A program made the position numbers and the translations under genes. A stretch of 64,000 bases of DNA from Pseudoalteromonas espejiana DSM 9414. Lineage in GTDB: Bacteria; Pseudomonadota; Gammaproteobacteria; Enterobacterales; Alteromonadaceae. Positions 55,823-64,000 of the stretch are shown here, one piece after another. Each line of letters begins with the position of its first letter. Position 1 is the first letter of the stretch. Below the pieces are notes generated by a model. The model saw nothing but the letters and a program-made list of their open reading frames with translations, was not told the DNA's origin and did not search any database. Location of the stretch: NCBI RefSeq assembly GCF_002221525.1, contig NZ_CP011028.1, positions 3,509,501 to 3,573,500 of the forward strand, written 5' to 3'.

Positions 55823-57040
55823 ATGGCTAACTATGTCGCTTTTGATGCGCAGCGCGCAATCGAATACGTAAATTCGTTAATTGATTCTAAGCAATGTGAT
55901 TTTTTTATCGCAGGGCAAAACTTATCTGCGTATGAGTTTGGCGACGGCAACCTTAACTTAGTTTTTAGAGTTAGTGATGAGCAAAACAACAGCATTATTT
56001 TAAAGCAGGCACTACCTTACGCCCGCTGCGTGGGTGAGTCGTGGTCATTAACGCTTGATAGAGCCCGCATTGAAGCGCAAGTATTACTTAATCATGGTGC
56101 TATTTGCACCGAATACACGGCAAAAGTGCTGCATTACAATCATGATTACGCACTCACCATTTTAGAAGATTTAGGCAGCTTACAAATATTGCGCGCTGCT
56201 CAAAATAATGCGCAGCAATTTCCTAAATTAGCCGAGCATGTGGCTAGTTACTTAAGCCACACAGGTTTTTACAACTCAGATTTTTACTTAGCCGCTCAAC
56301 ACAAAAAAGCACTCGTTAAGCAATTTACTAACCCTGAGCTTTGTCAAATAACCGAAGATTTATTTTTTAGCGATCCGTACACAGAGCACGAGCGCAATAA
56401 CTTTCCTGTGCAGCTTGCCCCGCAAGTGAAAGCTCTTCGCGATAACACGGTACTAAAGTTAGAAATAGCCAAATTAAAAGCTAATTTTTTATCAAACCCG
56501 CAAACATTACTACACGGCGATATGCACAGCGGCAGTATTTTTGTTGATACAAACACAACTAAGATGATTGACCCTGAGTTTGGCTTTTTTGGCCCTGTAG
56601 GGTTTGATATTGGCTCTTTTATTGGCAACTTACTACTTAATTACTGCGCGCAAGCGGGGCATATAGAAGAATTTGTCACGCGCCGTAACTATCAAACACA
56701 TTTACTTAGCTGCATTGTCGAAACCTATACTCTATTTGAGCAGCACTGGCTTAATTTTATTGATACCAAAACGGTAGATGCGTCACTTAGTAGCAAAGCT
56801 TATGCGCAATATTTTATGAAAAACGTATTGCAAGATGCCATTGGTTACTGTGGCGCTGAGCTTATTAGGCGCACCATAGGGTTAGCGCATGTGGTTGATA
56901 TTGATAGTATTGCCGATGAGGCCACTCGCCTTAGCGTACAAAAGCAAATACTGGCACTAGGCGAGCAGCTGATTTTAAATGCGCATACCTGCGAAACCAA
57001 AGATGCCTTTTTTAGTTTGTTGATAAGCCAGCTTAATTAA
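55823..57040 (+). CDS. mtnK: 5-methylthioribose kinase
   Basis: This 405-residue kinase of the APH-like fold phosphorylates methylthioribose. FGDGNLNLVFRVSDEQNNSI near residue 38 (G-loop), LLHGDMHSGSIFVDTN near 230 (catalytic Asp) and MIDPEFGFFGPVGFDIGSFI near 250 (metal-binding DPE) are the MtnK signatures. ATG 55823 is preferred to TTG 55817. Divergent from mtnA, with a MetJ-like array between; ended by the terminator at 57039-57062. Confidence 0.97.
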   Translation: MANYVAFDAQRAIEYVNSLIDSKQCDFFIAGQNLSAYEFGDGNLNLVFRVSDEQNNSIILKQALPYARCVGESWSLTLDRARIEAQVLLNHGAICTEYTAKVLHYNHDYALTILEDLGSLQILRAAQNNAQQFPKLAEHVASYLSHTGFYNSDFYLAAQHKKALVKQFTNPELCQITEDLFFSDPYTEHERNNFPVQLAPQVKALRDNTVLKLEIAKLKANFLSNPQTLLHGDMHSGSIFVDTNTTKMIDPEFGFFGPVGFDIGSFIGNLLLNYCAQAGHIEEFVTRRNYQTHLLSCIVETYTLFEQHWLNFIDTKTVDASLSSKAYAQYFMKNVLQDAIGYCGAELIRRTIGLAHVVDIDSIADEATRLSVQKQILALGEQLILNAHTCETKDAFFSLLISQLN

Positions 57041-57062
57041 AAAGGCGCAAAAGCGCCTTTTA
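57039..57062. terminator. Terminator after mtnK
   Basis: AAAAGGCGC pairs with GCGCCTTTT around an AAAA loop, right after the mtnK stop, between convergent genes. Confidence 0.9.
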
Positions 57063-57109
57063 AACTTTAACGCAATTACCAGCGCTTATTTACGCCTCTA
57101 TTTGCGCTT

Positions 57110-58591
57110 TTATTTATAGTTTTCATAAATTTTATCTAACGGCTCAGAAAGCCCGCTTTCTTGTACTATACGCACATGTTCGCGCCTCAGCTCTCGTGCG
57201 CTGGTTACCCCGCATGAGTGTGCAATTAACCCCGCGCCATAATGAATGTACTTATTATAATTTGCTACTCGCTGCGCTTTATCAGCAACATTTAAGCCCT
57301 TTTGTAAGCGTTCATTATGAGTAGTAATACCTGTTGGGCAGGTATCTTTATTACATTGCATGGCTTGAATACACCCTAGTGAAAACATATGCCCACGCGC
57401 AGATACAACAAAGTCGGCACCAAGCGCTAATGCCCATGCCACCTTTGAAGGCACTATTAATTTTCCAGAGGCAATTATTTTAATACGCTCTCTTAGGCCG
57501 TGTTTTTCAAGCATATTTACAACAAGCGGTAGGCTTTCACGCAGTGGTAAACCCACCGAATCTAATAGCGGCTGCGGCGCGGCTCCCGTACCGCCACCGG
57601 CACTATCAATAGTAATAAAGTCAGGTGCAGACTCAAGCCCGCGGTGGTTTATTTCGGCCAGTAACGTTTCTAGCCAAGCATAGGCACCAATAACGGCTTT
57701 AAAACCGGTTGGCTTTCCTGTCGCGTTTCGCACTGTGGCAATCATATCTAAAATGTCGCTTGGCTTTTTAATTTCGGGGTGGCCATTAGGGCTAATTGAA
57801 TCTTGCCCCTCAGGTATACCCCTAATTTTTGCTATTTCAGCATTTACTTTACGCCCAGGTAGCATGCCACCTTTGCCGGGCTTAGCGCCTTGGCTCATTT
57901 TAAGCTCAAACATTTTTACATTGTCGTGAGCAGCAATTTCTTTTAGCTTATCGGTACTTAAGTTTCCATGTTCATCACGTACACCGTATTTAGCAGTACC
58001 AATTTGGAATACAATATCAGCGCCTCCTTCTAAATGATAAGGGCTTAAACCCCCTTCGCCTGTATTCATCCAACAACCAGCAAGCTTTGCCCCTTTTGAT
58101 AGCGCACGCACGGCCGGCTTTGAAAGCGCACCAAAGCTCATGCCCGATATATTAAATAAAGAATTAGTGGTATAGGGCGTTTTACAATAAGGGCCAAGCG
58201 TTACATTACTTGGGTCGAGTGCTTCTTCATCCAAAGTAGGAAAAGCACAGTTCATAAACATAACTGTACCGGTTACTTCTAAGCTTTGTGTGGAGCCAAA
58301 TGCCGCAGTACGATCTACATCTTTAGCCGCCCTATAAACCCAACTTCGCTCTGCGCGGTTAAAGGGCATTTCTTCTCTATCAAGCGCAAAAAAGTATTGT
58401 CTAAAAAATTCACCTTGGCGTTCAAAAAAATACCTAAAACGGCCAATTACAGGGTAATTGCGCCTAATGGCATGTTTAGTTTGGGTTACATCGCGGATAT
58501 AAAAAATAATAACGGTAAGTACAATTAACCCTAGTGCGACAATAAAAATACTCGCAAACACATCAATACTAAAAATAATAAAATTGCTCAT
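57110..58591 (-). CDS. Membrane-anchored FMN-binding glutamate-synthase-like protein (GltB domain)
   Basis: This 493-residue protein has an N-terminal membrane helix (about residues 8-30), then the FMN-barrel of the glutamate synthase central domain: FNISGMSFGALSKPAVRALS near 148, NTGEGGLSPYHLEGGADIVF, MSQGAKPGKGGMLPGRKV near 233, and ITIDSAGGGTGAAPQPLLDS near 328. The Fe-S Cys cluster region is present in LGCIQAMQCNKDTCPTGITT near 405-420. It lacks the glutaminase domain, so it is not a full glutamate synthase. Such proteins are widespread as FMN-binding glutamate synthase family; the substrate is unknown. Confidence 0.92.
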   Translation of the reverse strand: MSNFIIFSIDVFASIFIVALGLIVLTVIIFYIRDVTQTKHAIRRNYPVIGRFRYFFERQGEFFRQYFFALDREEMPFNRAERSWVYRAAKDVDRTAAFGSTQSLEVTGTVMFMNCAFPTLDEEALDPSNVTLGPYCKTPYTTNSLFNISGMSFGALSKPAVRALSKGAKLAGCWMNTGEGGLSPYHLEGGADIVFQIGTAKYGVRDEHGNLSTDKLKEIAAHDNVKMFELKMSQGAKPGKGGMLPGRKVNAEIAKIRGIPEGQDSISPNGHPEIKKPSDILDMIATVRNATGKPTGFKAVIGAYAWLETLLAEINHRGLESAPDFITIDSAGGGTGAAPQPLLDSVGLPLRESLPLVVNMLEKHGLRERIKIIASGKLIVPSKVAWALALGADFVVSARGHMFSLGCIQAMQCNKDTCPTGITTHNERLQKGLNVADKAQRVANYNKYIHYGAGLIAHSCGVTSARELRREHVRIVQESGLSEPLDKIYENYK

Positions 58592-58625
58592 TCAAGGCCC
58601 CTTGATGGCTGTTTTTAAAAATAAA

Positions 58626-58658
58626 AAAGGTGTTGCGCCAAAATGACACAACACCTTT
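58626..58658 (-). terminator. Terminator after the DUF885 gene
   Basis: AAAGGTGTTG pairs with CAACACCTTT; on the minus strand the T run (TTTTTTAT) follows the stem. It separates the DUF885 gene from the GltB-like gene. Confidence 0.88.
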
Positions 58659-58687
58659 ATTTGTTCAAGGTTTATACTGCTTGAGCG

Positions 58688-60466
58688 CTAACTTTGCAGC
58701 TTAGTAAGCTCATTATTTATGTATAAACGCACCTGCTCTTCTAATACCGATAAAGGCACAGAGCCATGGCGTAATACTTGGTGATGAAATTCACGTATAT
58801 CAAAATGTTGCCCTAGCGCTTGCTCTGCTTCGTTGCGTAAGCGTTTAATTGTAAGTTCACCAATTTTGTAAGAAAGCGCCTGCCCTGGCCATGATATATA
58901 ACGGTCGGTTTCAGTTTTTACATTATGCAGTGAAAGCGCCGTGTTCTCGCTCATAAAATTCATAGCACGCTCGCGGCTCCAACCATACATATGCATACCA
59001 GTATCAACCACTAAGCGTGCAGCTCGCCACATTTCATATGTTAAACGTCCAAAACGGCTGTATGGGTCTTGATAAAAGCCTGCTTCTATTCCTAAGTATT
59101 CAGAATACAGCCCCCACCCTTCGCCAAAGGCTGAAAGGTACGCATTACGACGGTAGCTTGGTAAATCTTCAAGCTCGGCATTTAGTGATATTTGTAGGTG
59201 ATGCCCGGGTACTGCTTCATGCAGAGTAAGCGCTTCTAAAACGTAAAGTGGGCGCTTATCTAGCGCGTATGTATTTACCCAATAAAACCCGGCCTGATCG
59301 TCTCGGCTAGAGCCTACATAACGGCCCGTGGTATATTTTGGCGCAATACTTTTTGGCACAGGCGCTACACCATAAGGCATACGAGGCAACGTATGAAATA
59401 ACTTAGGTAACTGAGCATCCATTTTTTTAGCTATATAAGCAGCTTCTTTTAAAAGCTGCTCGGGTGTGGTGGCATAAAACTGTGGATCGGTTCGTAAAAA
59501 GTGAATAAATTCGGCAAATGTGCCTTTAAAATCTACTTCTTTTATTATTTCTTCCATTTCGGCGCGTATACGTGCAACCTCAGATAAACCCAATTGATGA
59601 ATTTCATCTACGCTCATATTGGTGGTGGTGTAATACTGGGCACGGTTTTTATAAAACGCCTTACCATTTGGGGTTTGCGATATCCCAATACTTGCACGCG
59701 CACCTGTTTGATATTGCTCTGTAAAAAATGCTAAGTAAGCCTTGTACGATGCAATAACATCATTTTTTATTATGCGCTGAGCCTTTTTTTGAATTGCTTT
59801 AAATTCGTTTTCACTTAAACCTGCGGTATTAGTTTTAAAAGGGCTATAAAAGTCTGACTTTGTCACATCATCAACAATATAAGCGTTAATTGAGTCTTCA
59901 TAACCAGCTAACACAGCCTGTGGTTGAGTAAGCCCTGAGGCAATACCTTTTTTCATCCAATTTATATTTTGCTCAAAAAAGCGAGGGACTTGCTCAAGCC
60001 TTGCTAAATAGGTTTGTAGCTCTTGTGGTTGCTTATACTGCGAGCTATTAATCATATACGACAAGCTCGAATGAAAACCATATTCAGAGGTAAGCGGCAT
60101 GTAATGCGCATTAAATACGTACTCATCAACACTATTTTGTACCTGAGCACGAATAATACTAAGGTTAATGCTATTTTCGCCTGACAGCTTGTCACTATCA
60201 ATAGCATCTAAACGCGCTAATAGGGCTGTATTTTTCTCATACTGTTGCTTTAAAAAATCCGCCGATAAATTAGGTAATAAGTACCCATCTACCCCATTAG
60301 GGTTACTGTACGGGTTATTACTTTGGCGGTAATCAACAATATTTTGTGCAACTTGCTCAAACTGTTGGTCAGCATTTGGGGAGGTTAACGTGCAGGCACT
60401 TAAGGCACCAAAAAAAGACAAAGTAACAAGTGTGCGACTAAGTTGTTGAGGTAAACAATAATTCAT
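58688..60466 (-). CDS. DUF885-family lipoprotein, putative zinc peptidase
   Basis: This 592-residue protein has a lipoprotein leader (SFFGALSACTLTS, Cys near residue 25). The long helical body ends in the zinc-binding-type motif LTLHEAVPGHHLQ near residue 415, followed by AFGEGWGLYSEYLG near 450, the DUF885 signature, which fits a gluzincin-like metallopeptidase (HExxH-like HEAVPGH with downstream Glu). Substrate unknown. In a marine protein-degrading bacterium an envelope peptidase is plausible. Monocistronic with its own terminator. Confidence 0.92.
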   Translation of the reverse strand: MNYCLPQQLSRTLVTLSFFGALSACTLTSPNADQQFEQVAQNIVDYRQSNNPYSNPNGVDGYLLPNLSADFLKQQYEKNTALLARLDAIDSDKLSGENSINLSIIRAQVQNSVDEYVFNAHYMPLTSEYGFHSSLSYMINSSQYKQPQELQTYLARLEQVPRFFEQNINWMKKGIASGLTQPQAVLAGYEDSINAYIVDDVTKSDFYSPFKTNTAGLSENEFKAIQKKAQRIIKNDVIASYKAYLAFFTEQYQTGARASIGISQTPNGKAFYKNRAQYYTTTNMSVDEIHQLGLSEVARIRAEMEEIIKEVDFKGTFAEFIHFLRTDPQFYATTPEQLLKEAAYIAKKMDAQLPKLFHTLPRMPYGVAPVPKSIAPKYTTGRYVGSSRDDQAGFYWVNTYALDKRPLYVLEALTLHEAVPGHHLQISLNAELEDLPSYRRNAYLSAFGEGWGLYSEYLGIEAGFYQDPYSRFGRLTYEMWRAARLVVDTGMHMYGWSRERAMNFMSENTALSLHNVKTETDRYISWPGQALSYKIGELTIKRLRNEAEQALGQHFDIREFHHQVLRHGSVPLSVLEEQVRLYINNELTKLQS

Positions 60467-60808
60467 TTTAATTTAACTTGACCAAACAATAGATTTCACA
60501 AAACTATCGTAGCATCAGTAAATAGCAAGGCAAATGCGACTAAGCACCAAGTTAATATTTTACTATAAGATTATATACCTATATGCCTGCACACACATTT
60601 TTAGGCCAAACATATACTTACTTGATGATAAAAGCAGCTATCAGGTAAGCAAAGTGAATATTTAAGTTCACTATTTCTTGATTTTACTTTTAAATAGTCT
60701 ACTTAACGATTATTGTAGTAAAAAAACAATAAAGCTTGGATGCATATCCGTCTCATTGAAGAGTTATTTTAATTTGTACTTTTATGCGTACTCAGTTGGT
60801 AGTTAAAA
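60467..60808. other. Intergenic region between the DUF885 and GGDEF-like genes
   Basis: About 340 AT-rich bases with no supported gene or clear hairpin. It must hold two divergent promoters, but I cannot assign them. Confidence 0.5.
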
Positions 60809-61813
60809 ATGATGTTCCATGATTCCATGGCTGTAGCTCAAGAAAAAATGACGAATGTATGCTTGTTTTTAGAACGTCATGCACTGCCACCTTCTCCATT
60901 AAATTATCAAGTAGCCTATACTTATATAAGTCAATCGAAGCAAGATCTGAACAAAGCTATTGACGAGGCTATCTCTCAAAACGCAAACATTGATAGTGTG
61001 CTTATTGAACAACTTTACTTTGAGTTTTTGAACGAAGGTCACACGACACAAGTTTCAATGATAAACAATGTAAATGGTGTTATTGATTCGCTCTCGCGCA
61101 ACGCTCAATCTACCGAAAAACAAATTGTGCGCTTTGCCGGCCAAGTAAGTGAATGCATGCATTCGCTTGACGAAAATAATGTTGAGCAAAGCCGACAAGC
61201 ACTCGATGAACTAACAGGCCAAACAGCCACACTACTTGAGCAACATAAACAGTTTAAGCTCGAATTGAGCAGAGCAAAAAAGCTACACGAAAAAACACAA
61301 AAACAACTTACACAACTTCGTAAGCAACACATAATTGACCCTCAAACGGGGCTATATAAACGCCATTACCTAACCCAGCAAACCCAGGTTTGGAGCACAC
61401 AAGAAAAATCAATTTGCGCAATAGCCATTCAAATCGATAACTTAGATCACTTTGTCGATAACTACGGCGACGTAATTGGCGAAGTTATCTTGAGTAAAGT
61501 AGCTAAACAAGTTCAAAAATATGTATTTCAAAGTGGTTTACCTGGACGTACCGCAAAAGACCAATTTACCGTTTTACTGGCCGATATAGACCCTGAAACG
61601 GCTAACGTTATTGCCGAAAAAGTACGCAATGGCGTAGAAAAGCTGCGCTTTGTTAGCTCTAAAAGTGGCATTAAACTTCCGGGGATTAATTTATCTTTGG
61701 GTATTGCACAGCAAATCAAAAATGACAACTTTAACCAGTTAGCTAAAAAAGCATCGCAAGCGGCATTTAAAGCACGCTCTCTTGGTCAAAGCAGCTTTAC
61801 AGCTGGACACTAG
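60809..61813 (+). CDS. Degenerate GGDEF-domain protein
   Basis: This 334-residue soluble protein has an N-terminal helical part (1-100), a coiled-coil centre (ELTGQTATLLEQHKQFKLEL and on) and a C-terminal GGDEF-like domain from about residue 175 (IDPQTGLYKRHYLTQQ). The active-site loop reads AKDQF at 249-253 in place of GGDEF, and the metal Asp equivalent is in QIDNLDHFVDNYGDVIGEVI. With two loop glycines and the Glu lost, cyclase activity is unlikely, so it may bind c-di-GMP or GTP, or act as a scaffold. Start at ATG 60809 or 60812. Confidence 0.88.
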   Translation: MMFHDSMAVAQEKMTNVCLFLERHALPPSPLNYQVAYTYISQSKQDLNKAIDEAISQNANIDSVLIEQLYFEFLNEGHTTQVSMINNVNGVIDSLSRNAQSTEKQIVRFAGQVSECMHSLDENNVEQSRQALDELTGQTATLLEQHKQFKLELSRAKKLHEKTQKQLTQLRKQHIIDPQTGLYKRHYLTQQTQVWSTQEKSICAIAIQIDNLDHFVDNYGDVIGEVILSKVAKQVQKYVFQSGLPGRTAKDQFTVLLADIDPETANVIAEKVRNGVEKLRFVSSKSGIKLPGINLSLGIAQQIKNDNFNQLAKKASQAAFKARSLGQSSFTAGH

Positions 61814-61908
61814 GTTTTACGCTAAATTACCTGATAAATCATATTCAAATTGCACCTGTAGTATACAATCAAGTACACTAGTCTTTATTGCCACGATAGA
61901 GATTAACC

Positions 61909-62664
61909 ATGAACGAAACAGAGCAAAAGACCACGCATTTTGGCTATAAAACAGTAGCCGAAAACGACAAAGCCTCAATGGTTGCAGACGTATTTCACTC
62001 GGTTGCAGCAAAGTACGATGTAATGAACGATTTAATGTCTTTTGGTGTACATCGTTTATGGAAACGTCAAACCATCGCCAGTTCTGGCGTGCGCAAAGGC
62101 CACCATGTACTTGATTTAGCCGGTGGTACTGGCGATTTAACCGCAAAATTTAGTCAATTAGTGGGCGAAACAGGCCAAGTTGTACTGGGTGACATTAACT
62201 CATCAATGCTAAAAGTTGGCCGCGAAAAACTGCATAACTTAGGTTTAGTTGGCAATATTGACTACGTACAAATGAACGCCGAAATGCTGCCATTTCCAGA
62301 TAACAGCTTTGATGTGATCACCATTGCCTTTGGTTTACGTAATGTAACCGATAAAGACAAAGCATTGCGTTCAATGTACCGTATTTTAAAGCCAGGCGGG
62401 CGCTTATTAGTATTAGAGTTTTCTAAGCCTGAGCACGACATTCTTAGTAAAGCTTACGACTTTTACTCGTTTAACCTACTACCGACTATGGGTAAACTGG
62501 TTGCAAACGACAGCGAATCGTACCAATACTTGGCTGAATCAATCCGCATGCACCCAGATCAAGACACATTAAAAGCCATGATGGAAGAGGCGGGGTTTGA
62601 ACAAACAACATACCAAAACCTAACCGGTGGTATTGTTGCATTGCACCGCGGTTTTAAATATTAA
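61909..62664 (+). CDS. ubiE: Ubiquinone/menaquinone C-methyltransferase UbiE
   Basis: This 251-residue SAM-dependent methyltransferase acts in ubiquinone and menaquinone synthesis. [20 protein letters not shown] (UbiE motif, near residue 33), [20 protein letters not shown] (SAM-binding near 65), [18 protein letters not shown] and [10 protein letters not shown] follow. Operon head of ubiE-ubiJ-ubiB, a conserved set. Confidence 0.98.
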   Translation: MNETEQKTTHFGYKTVAENDKASMVADVFHSVAAKYDVMNDLMSFGVHRLWKRQTIASSGVRKGHHVLDLAGGTGDLTAKFSQLVGETGQVVLGDINSSMLKVGREKLHNLGLVGNIDYVQMNAEMLPFPDNSFDVITIAFGLRNVTDKDKALRSMYRILKPGGRLLVLEFSKPEHDILSKAYDFYSFNLLPTMGKLVANDSESYQYLAESIRMHPDQDTLKAMMEEAGFEQTTYQNLTGGIVALHRGFKY

Positions 62665-62675
62665 AGGTGGCAGTA

Positions 62676-63350
62676 ATGGCGTTTGAGCAAAAAGACGAGC
62701 CAGTAACGACAAAGACGCTCGACTCACAGTTTTTTATGTTACCTAATTTTGTACTTTCGCTGATAGAGCGAGTGCTAAATAAGGTTTTACAACTCGACGC
62801 CTCTTTAATTAATTCGCTTTGCGGCGTAGCGCACAAACCACTAAAAGTTGAGATACGTGACTGGCAACAACACATTATTTTAACTTTTGATGGTAAATTA
62901 CTGCACCTTTACAGTGCCAGCAAAGAAGATGCGGCTGACTGCATGATAAGTGCAGATATTAATACGCTTATGGCACTGAAAGACCCAGCCATGCTTACCC
63001 AACTTATTCGCCAAGATAAGCTCGACCTTCAAGGCGATTTAAATATTGCCCAAACATATAGTGGTGCGTTTTCGGGCCTAGATATTGACTGGCCAGAACA
63101 GCTTTCTCACTATATTGGCGACACCCCTGCGCAACAGCTTTATATTCAATTAAAAAGCTTACAAGCAAAAGAATTAAAAGCGCGTAAGCAATTAAGTACT
63201 ACGCTAACCAGCTTATGCCAAGACGAGCTGGCAATAACTATTCACCCATTAGAGCTTGAACAATTCAAACAACAAAATAGAGCACTAAAAGGGCATGTTG
63301 CTGCTTTAGAGCAACGCATTAACGCATTACTCAACACTCACAACCAATAG
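62676..63350 (+). CDS. ubiJ: UbiJ, SCP2-domain ubiquinone biosynthesis factor
   Basis: This 224-residue protein has an SCP2-like lipid-binding domain in the first 115 residues (QHIILTFDGKLLHLYSASKE, then ISADINTLMALKDP) and a helical C-terminal region with coiled-coil character (LKGHVAALEQRINALL), matching UbiJ, an accessory factor of aerobic ubiquinone synthesis. ATG 62676 is taken, with AGGTGG upstream; GTG 62667 is also in frame. It lies between ubiE and ubiB as in E. coli. Confidence 0.93.
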   Translation: MAFEQKDEPVTTKTLDSQFFMLPNFVLSLIERVLNKVLQLDASLINSLCGVAHKPLKVEIRDWQQHIILTFDGKLLHLYSASKEDAADCMISADINTLMALKDPAMLTQLIRQDKLDLQGDLNIAQTYSGAFSGLDIDWPEQLSHYIGDTPAQQLYIQLKSLQAKELKARKQLSTTLTSLCQDELAITIHPLELEQFKQQNRALKGHVAALEQRINALLNTHNQ

Positions 63351-63366
63351 CCGCTAAGGATTTTTT

Positions 63367-64000
63367 GTGTCGACTGCTCGATTGTATTACATCACTAAAA
63401 CATTACTTAGTTACGGATTAGATGAGTTAATCCCTAAACAAAAAATTCCGTGGTTTGCCAAAATAGCGCGCGGCAGCTTATTTTGGCTGCGTAACCAGCA
63501 TAAAAATAAGCCTGCGGGTTTACGCCTGCGTTTAGCATTGCAAGAACTTGGCCCAGTGTGGATTAAGTTTGGCCAGATGCTCTCTACCCGAAGAGACCTG
63601 CTCCCTCACGATATAGCACTTGAACTTGCGTTTTTACAAGATCAAGTAGAGCCCTTTGAAGGTGAGCTTGCCCAGCAAATAATTGAAAAAGCGCTCGAAA
63701 TTAGCGACATAAGCCAACTGTTTAGTGAATTTTCACAAACGCCATTGGCGTCGGCTTCTATTGCACAAGTGCACACAGCAAAACTGCTTGATGCGCAAAA
63801 CAATGAACAAGACGTAGTTATAAAAGTAATTCGTCCAAATATTAAAACGCAAATCAATGCCGATTTAGCGCTTATGGAAAAGCTCGCGAAAGTACTTGCC
63901 AATGTACACAGCGAAGCCAAAAGATTACGCCCTGTAGAAGTGGTAAAAGAGTATAAAAAAACCCTGTTAGATGAGCTTGATTTAATGCGCGAAGGCGCAA
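63367..64000 (+). CDS. ubiB: UbiB protein-kinase-like ATPase, cut by the window end
   Basis: The frame starts at a GTG with AAGGA six bases upstream and is open to the window end, giving about 211 residues of an expected 530 or so. [19 protein letters not shown] (KxGQ motif, near residue 60) is the UbiB/ADCK family signature, and the following [13 protein letters not shown] (near 137) is the A-rich loop in place of the kinase G-loop. [10 protein letters not shown] holds the kinase Lys. It supports ubiquinone synthesis or transport. Third gene of ubiE-ubiJ-ubiB. Confidence 0.96.
   Translation, partial: MSTARLYYITKTLLSYGLDELIPKQKIPWFAKIARGSLFWLRNQHKNKPAGLRLRLALQELGPVWIKFGQMLSTRRDLLPHDIALELAFLQDQVEPFEGELAQQIIEKALEISDISQLFSEFSQTPLASASIAQVHTAKLLDAQNNEQDVVIKVIRPNIKTQINADLALMEKLAKVLANVHSEAKRLRPVEVVKEYKKTLLDELDLMREGA

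Overview
The window looks like chromosomal DNA of a marine gammaproteobacterium of the order Alteromonadales, most probably Pseudoalteromonas. This is inferred from gene content, the low G+C base use and protein character, not from a database search. I see no prophage, insertion sequence, plasmid or CRISPR array. Almost everything is core metabolism and housekeeping, with some lineage-specific envelope and regulatory genes.

Layout: (1) 1-6242, minus strand, is a terminal-oxidase cluster: coxB with a fused cytochrome c domain, coxA, ctaG, coxC, surf1, an SCO-like thioredoxin-fold protein and ctaA (cut by the window edge). A small DUF2909 membrane gene lies antisense inside it. (2) 6.7-10.8 kb holds lexA with two SOS boxes, a MenI-like thioesterase, small genes, a frameshifted glyoxalase-family gene and a secreted endonuclease I. 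(3) 10.9-18.9 kb holds an S41 protease lipoprotein, a LysR regulator divergent from an FMN reductase, a TerB-like protein, several unknown envelope proteins and a DUF3360 permease. (4) 19-23.9 kb is leuABCD on the minus strand, preceded by a 22-codon leader peptide with four consecutive Leu codons and an attenuator. (5) 24-28.5 kb holds fabR, an acyl desaturase with a FabR-type operator, sthA and hemE. (6) 29-37.7 kb holds rsd, an FKBP lipoprotein, a WD40 lipoprotein, slyX, yheV, yheS, a TIGR02444 protein, a repeat region, a DUF3149 micro-protein with two FNR-like boxes, yheT, yheU and a dipeptidase. (7) 37.9-40.2 kb holds tuf with four upstream tRNAs (Thr-Tyr-Gly-Thr) and, downstream, four tandem 132-134 bp units that look like decayed tuf 3' ends, each with its own terminator. 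(8) 40.3-50.7 kb holds coaX-birA-murB, an LTA4-hydrolase-type aminopeptidase, a DUF2057 protein, a HIT protein, a CsgD/VpsT-like regulator, a hybrid histidine kinase and a ManC-type enzyme. (9) 50.8-57 kb is the methionine salvage cluster: omega-amidase, aminotransferase, mtnBCD, mtnA and mtnK. Both divergent promoter regions carry tandem MetJ-like boxes. (10) 57-64 kb holds a GltB-like membrane protein, a DUF885 lipoprotein, a degenerate GGDEF protein and ubiE-ubiJ-ubiB (ubiB cut by the window end).

The most rewarding second looks are regulatory or structural: the leu attenuator, the MetJ-like arrays over the salvage genes, the tuf-tail array, the FNR-like boxes over a 48-residue membrane protein, the 34.4-34.8 kb repeats and an orphan terminator at 28.9 kb. 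I did not find a convincing novel multi-gene system.
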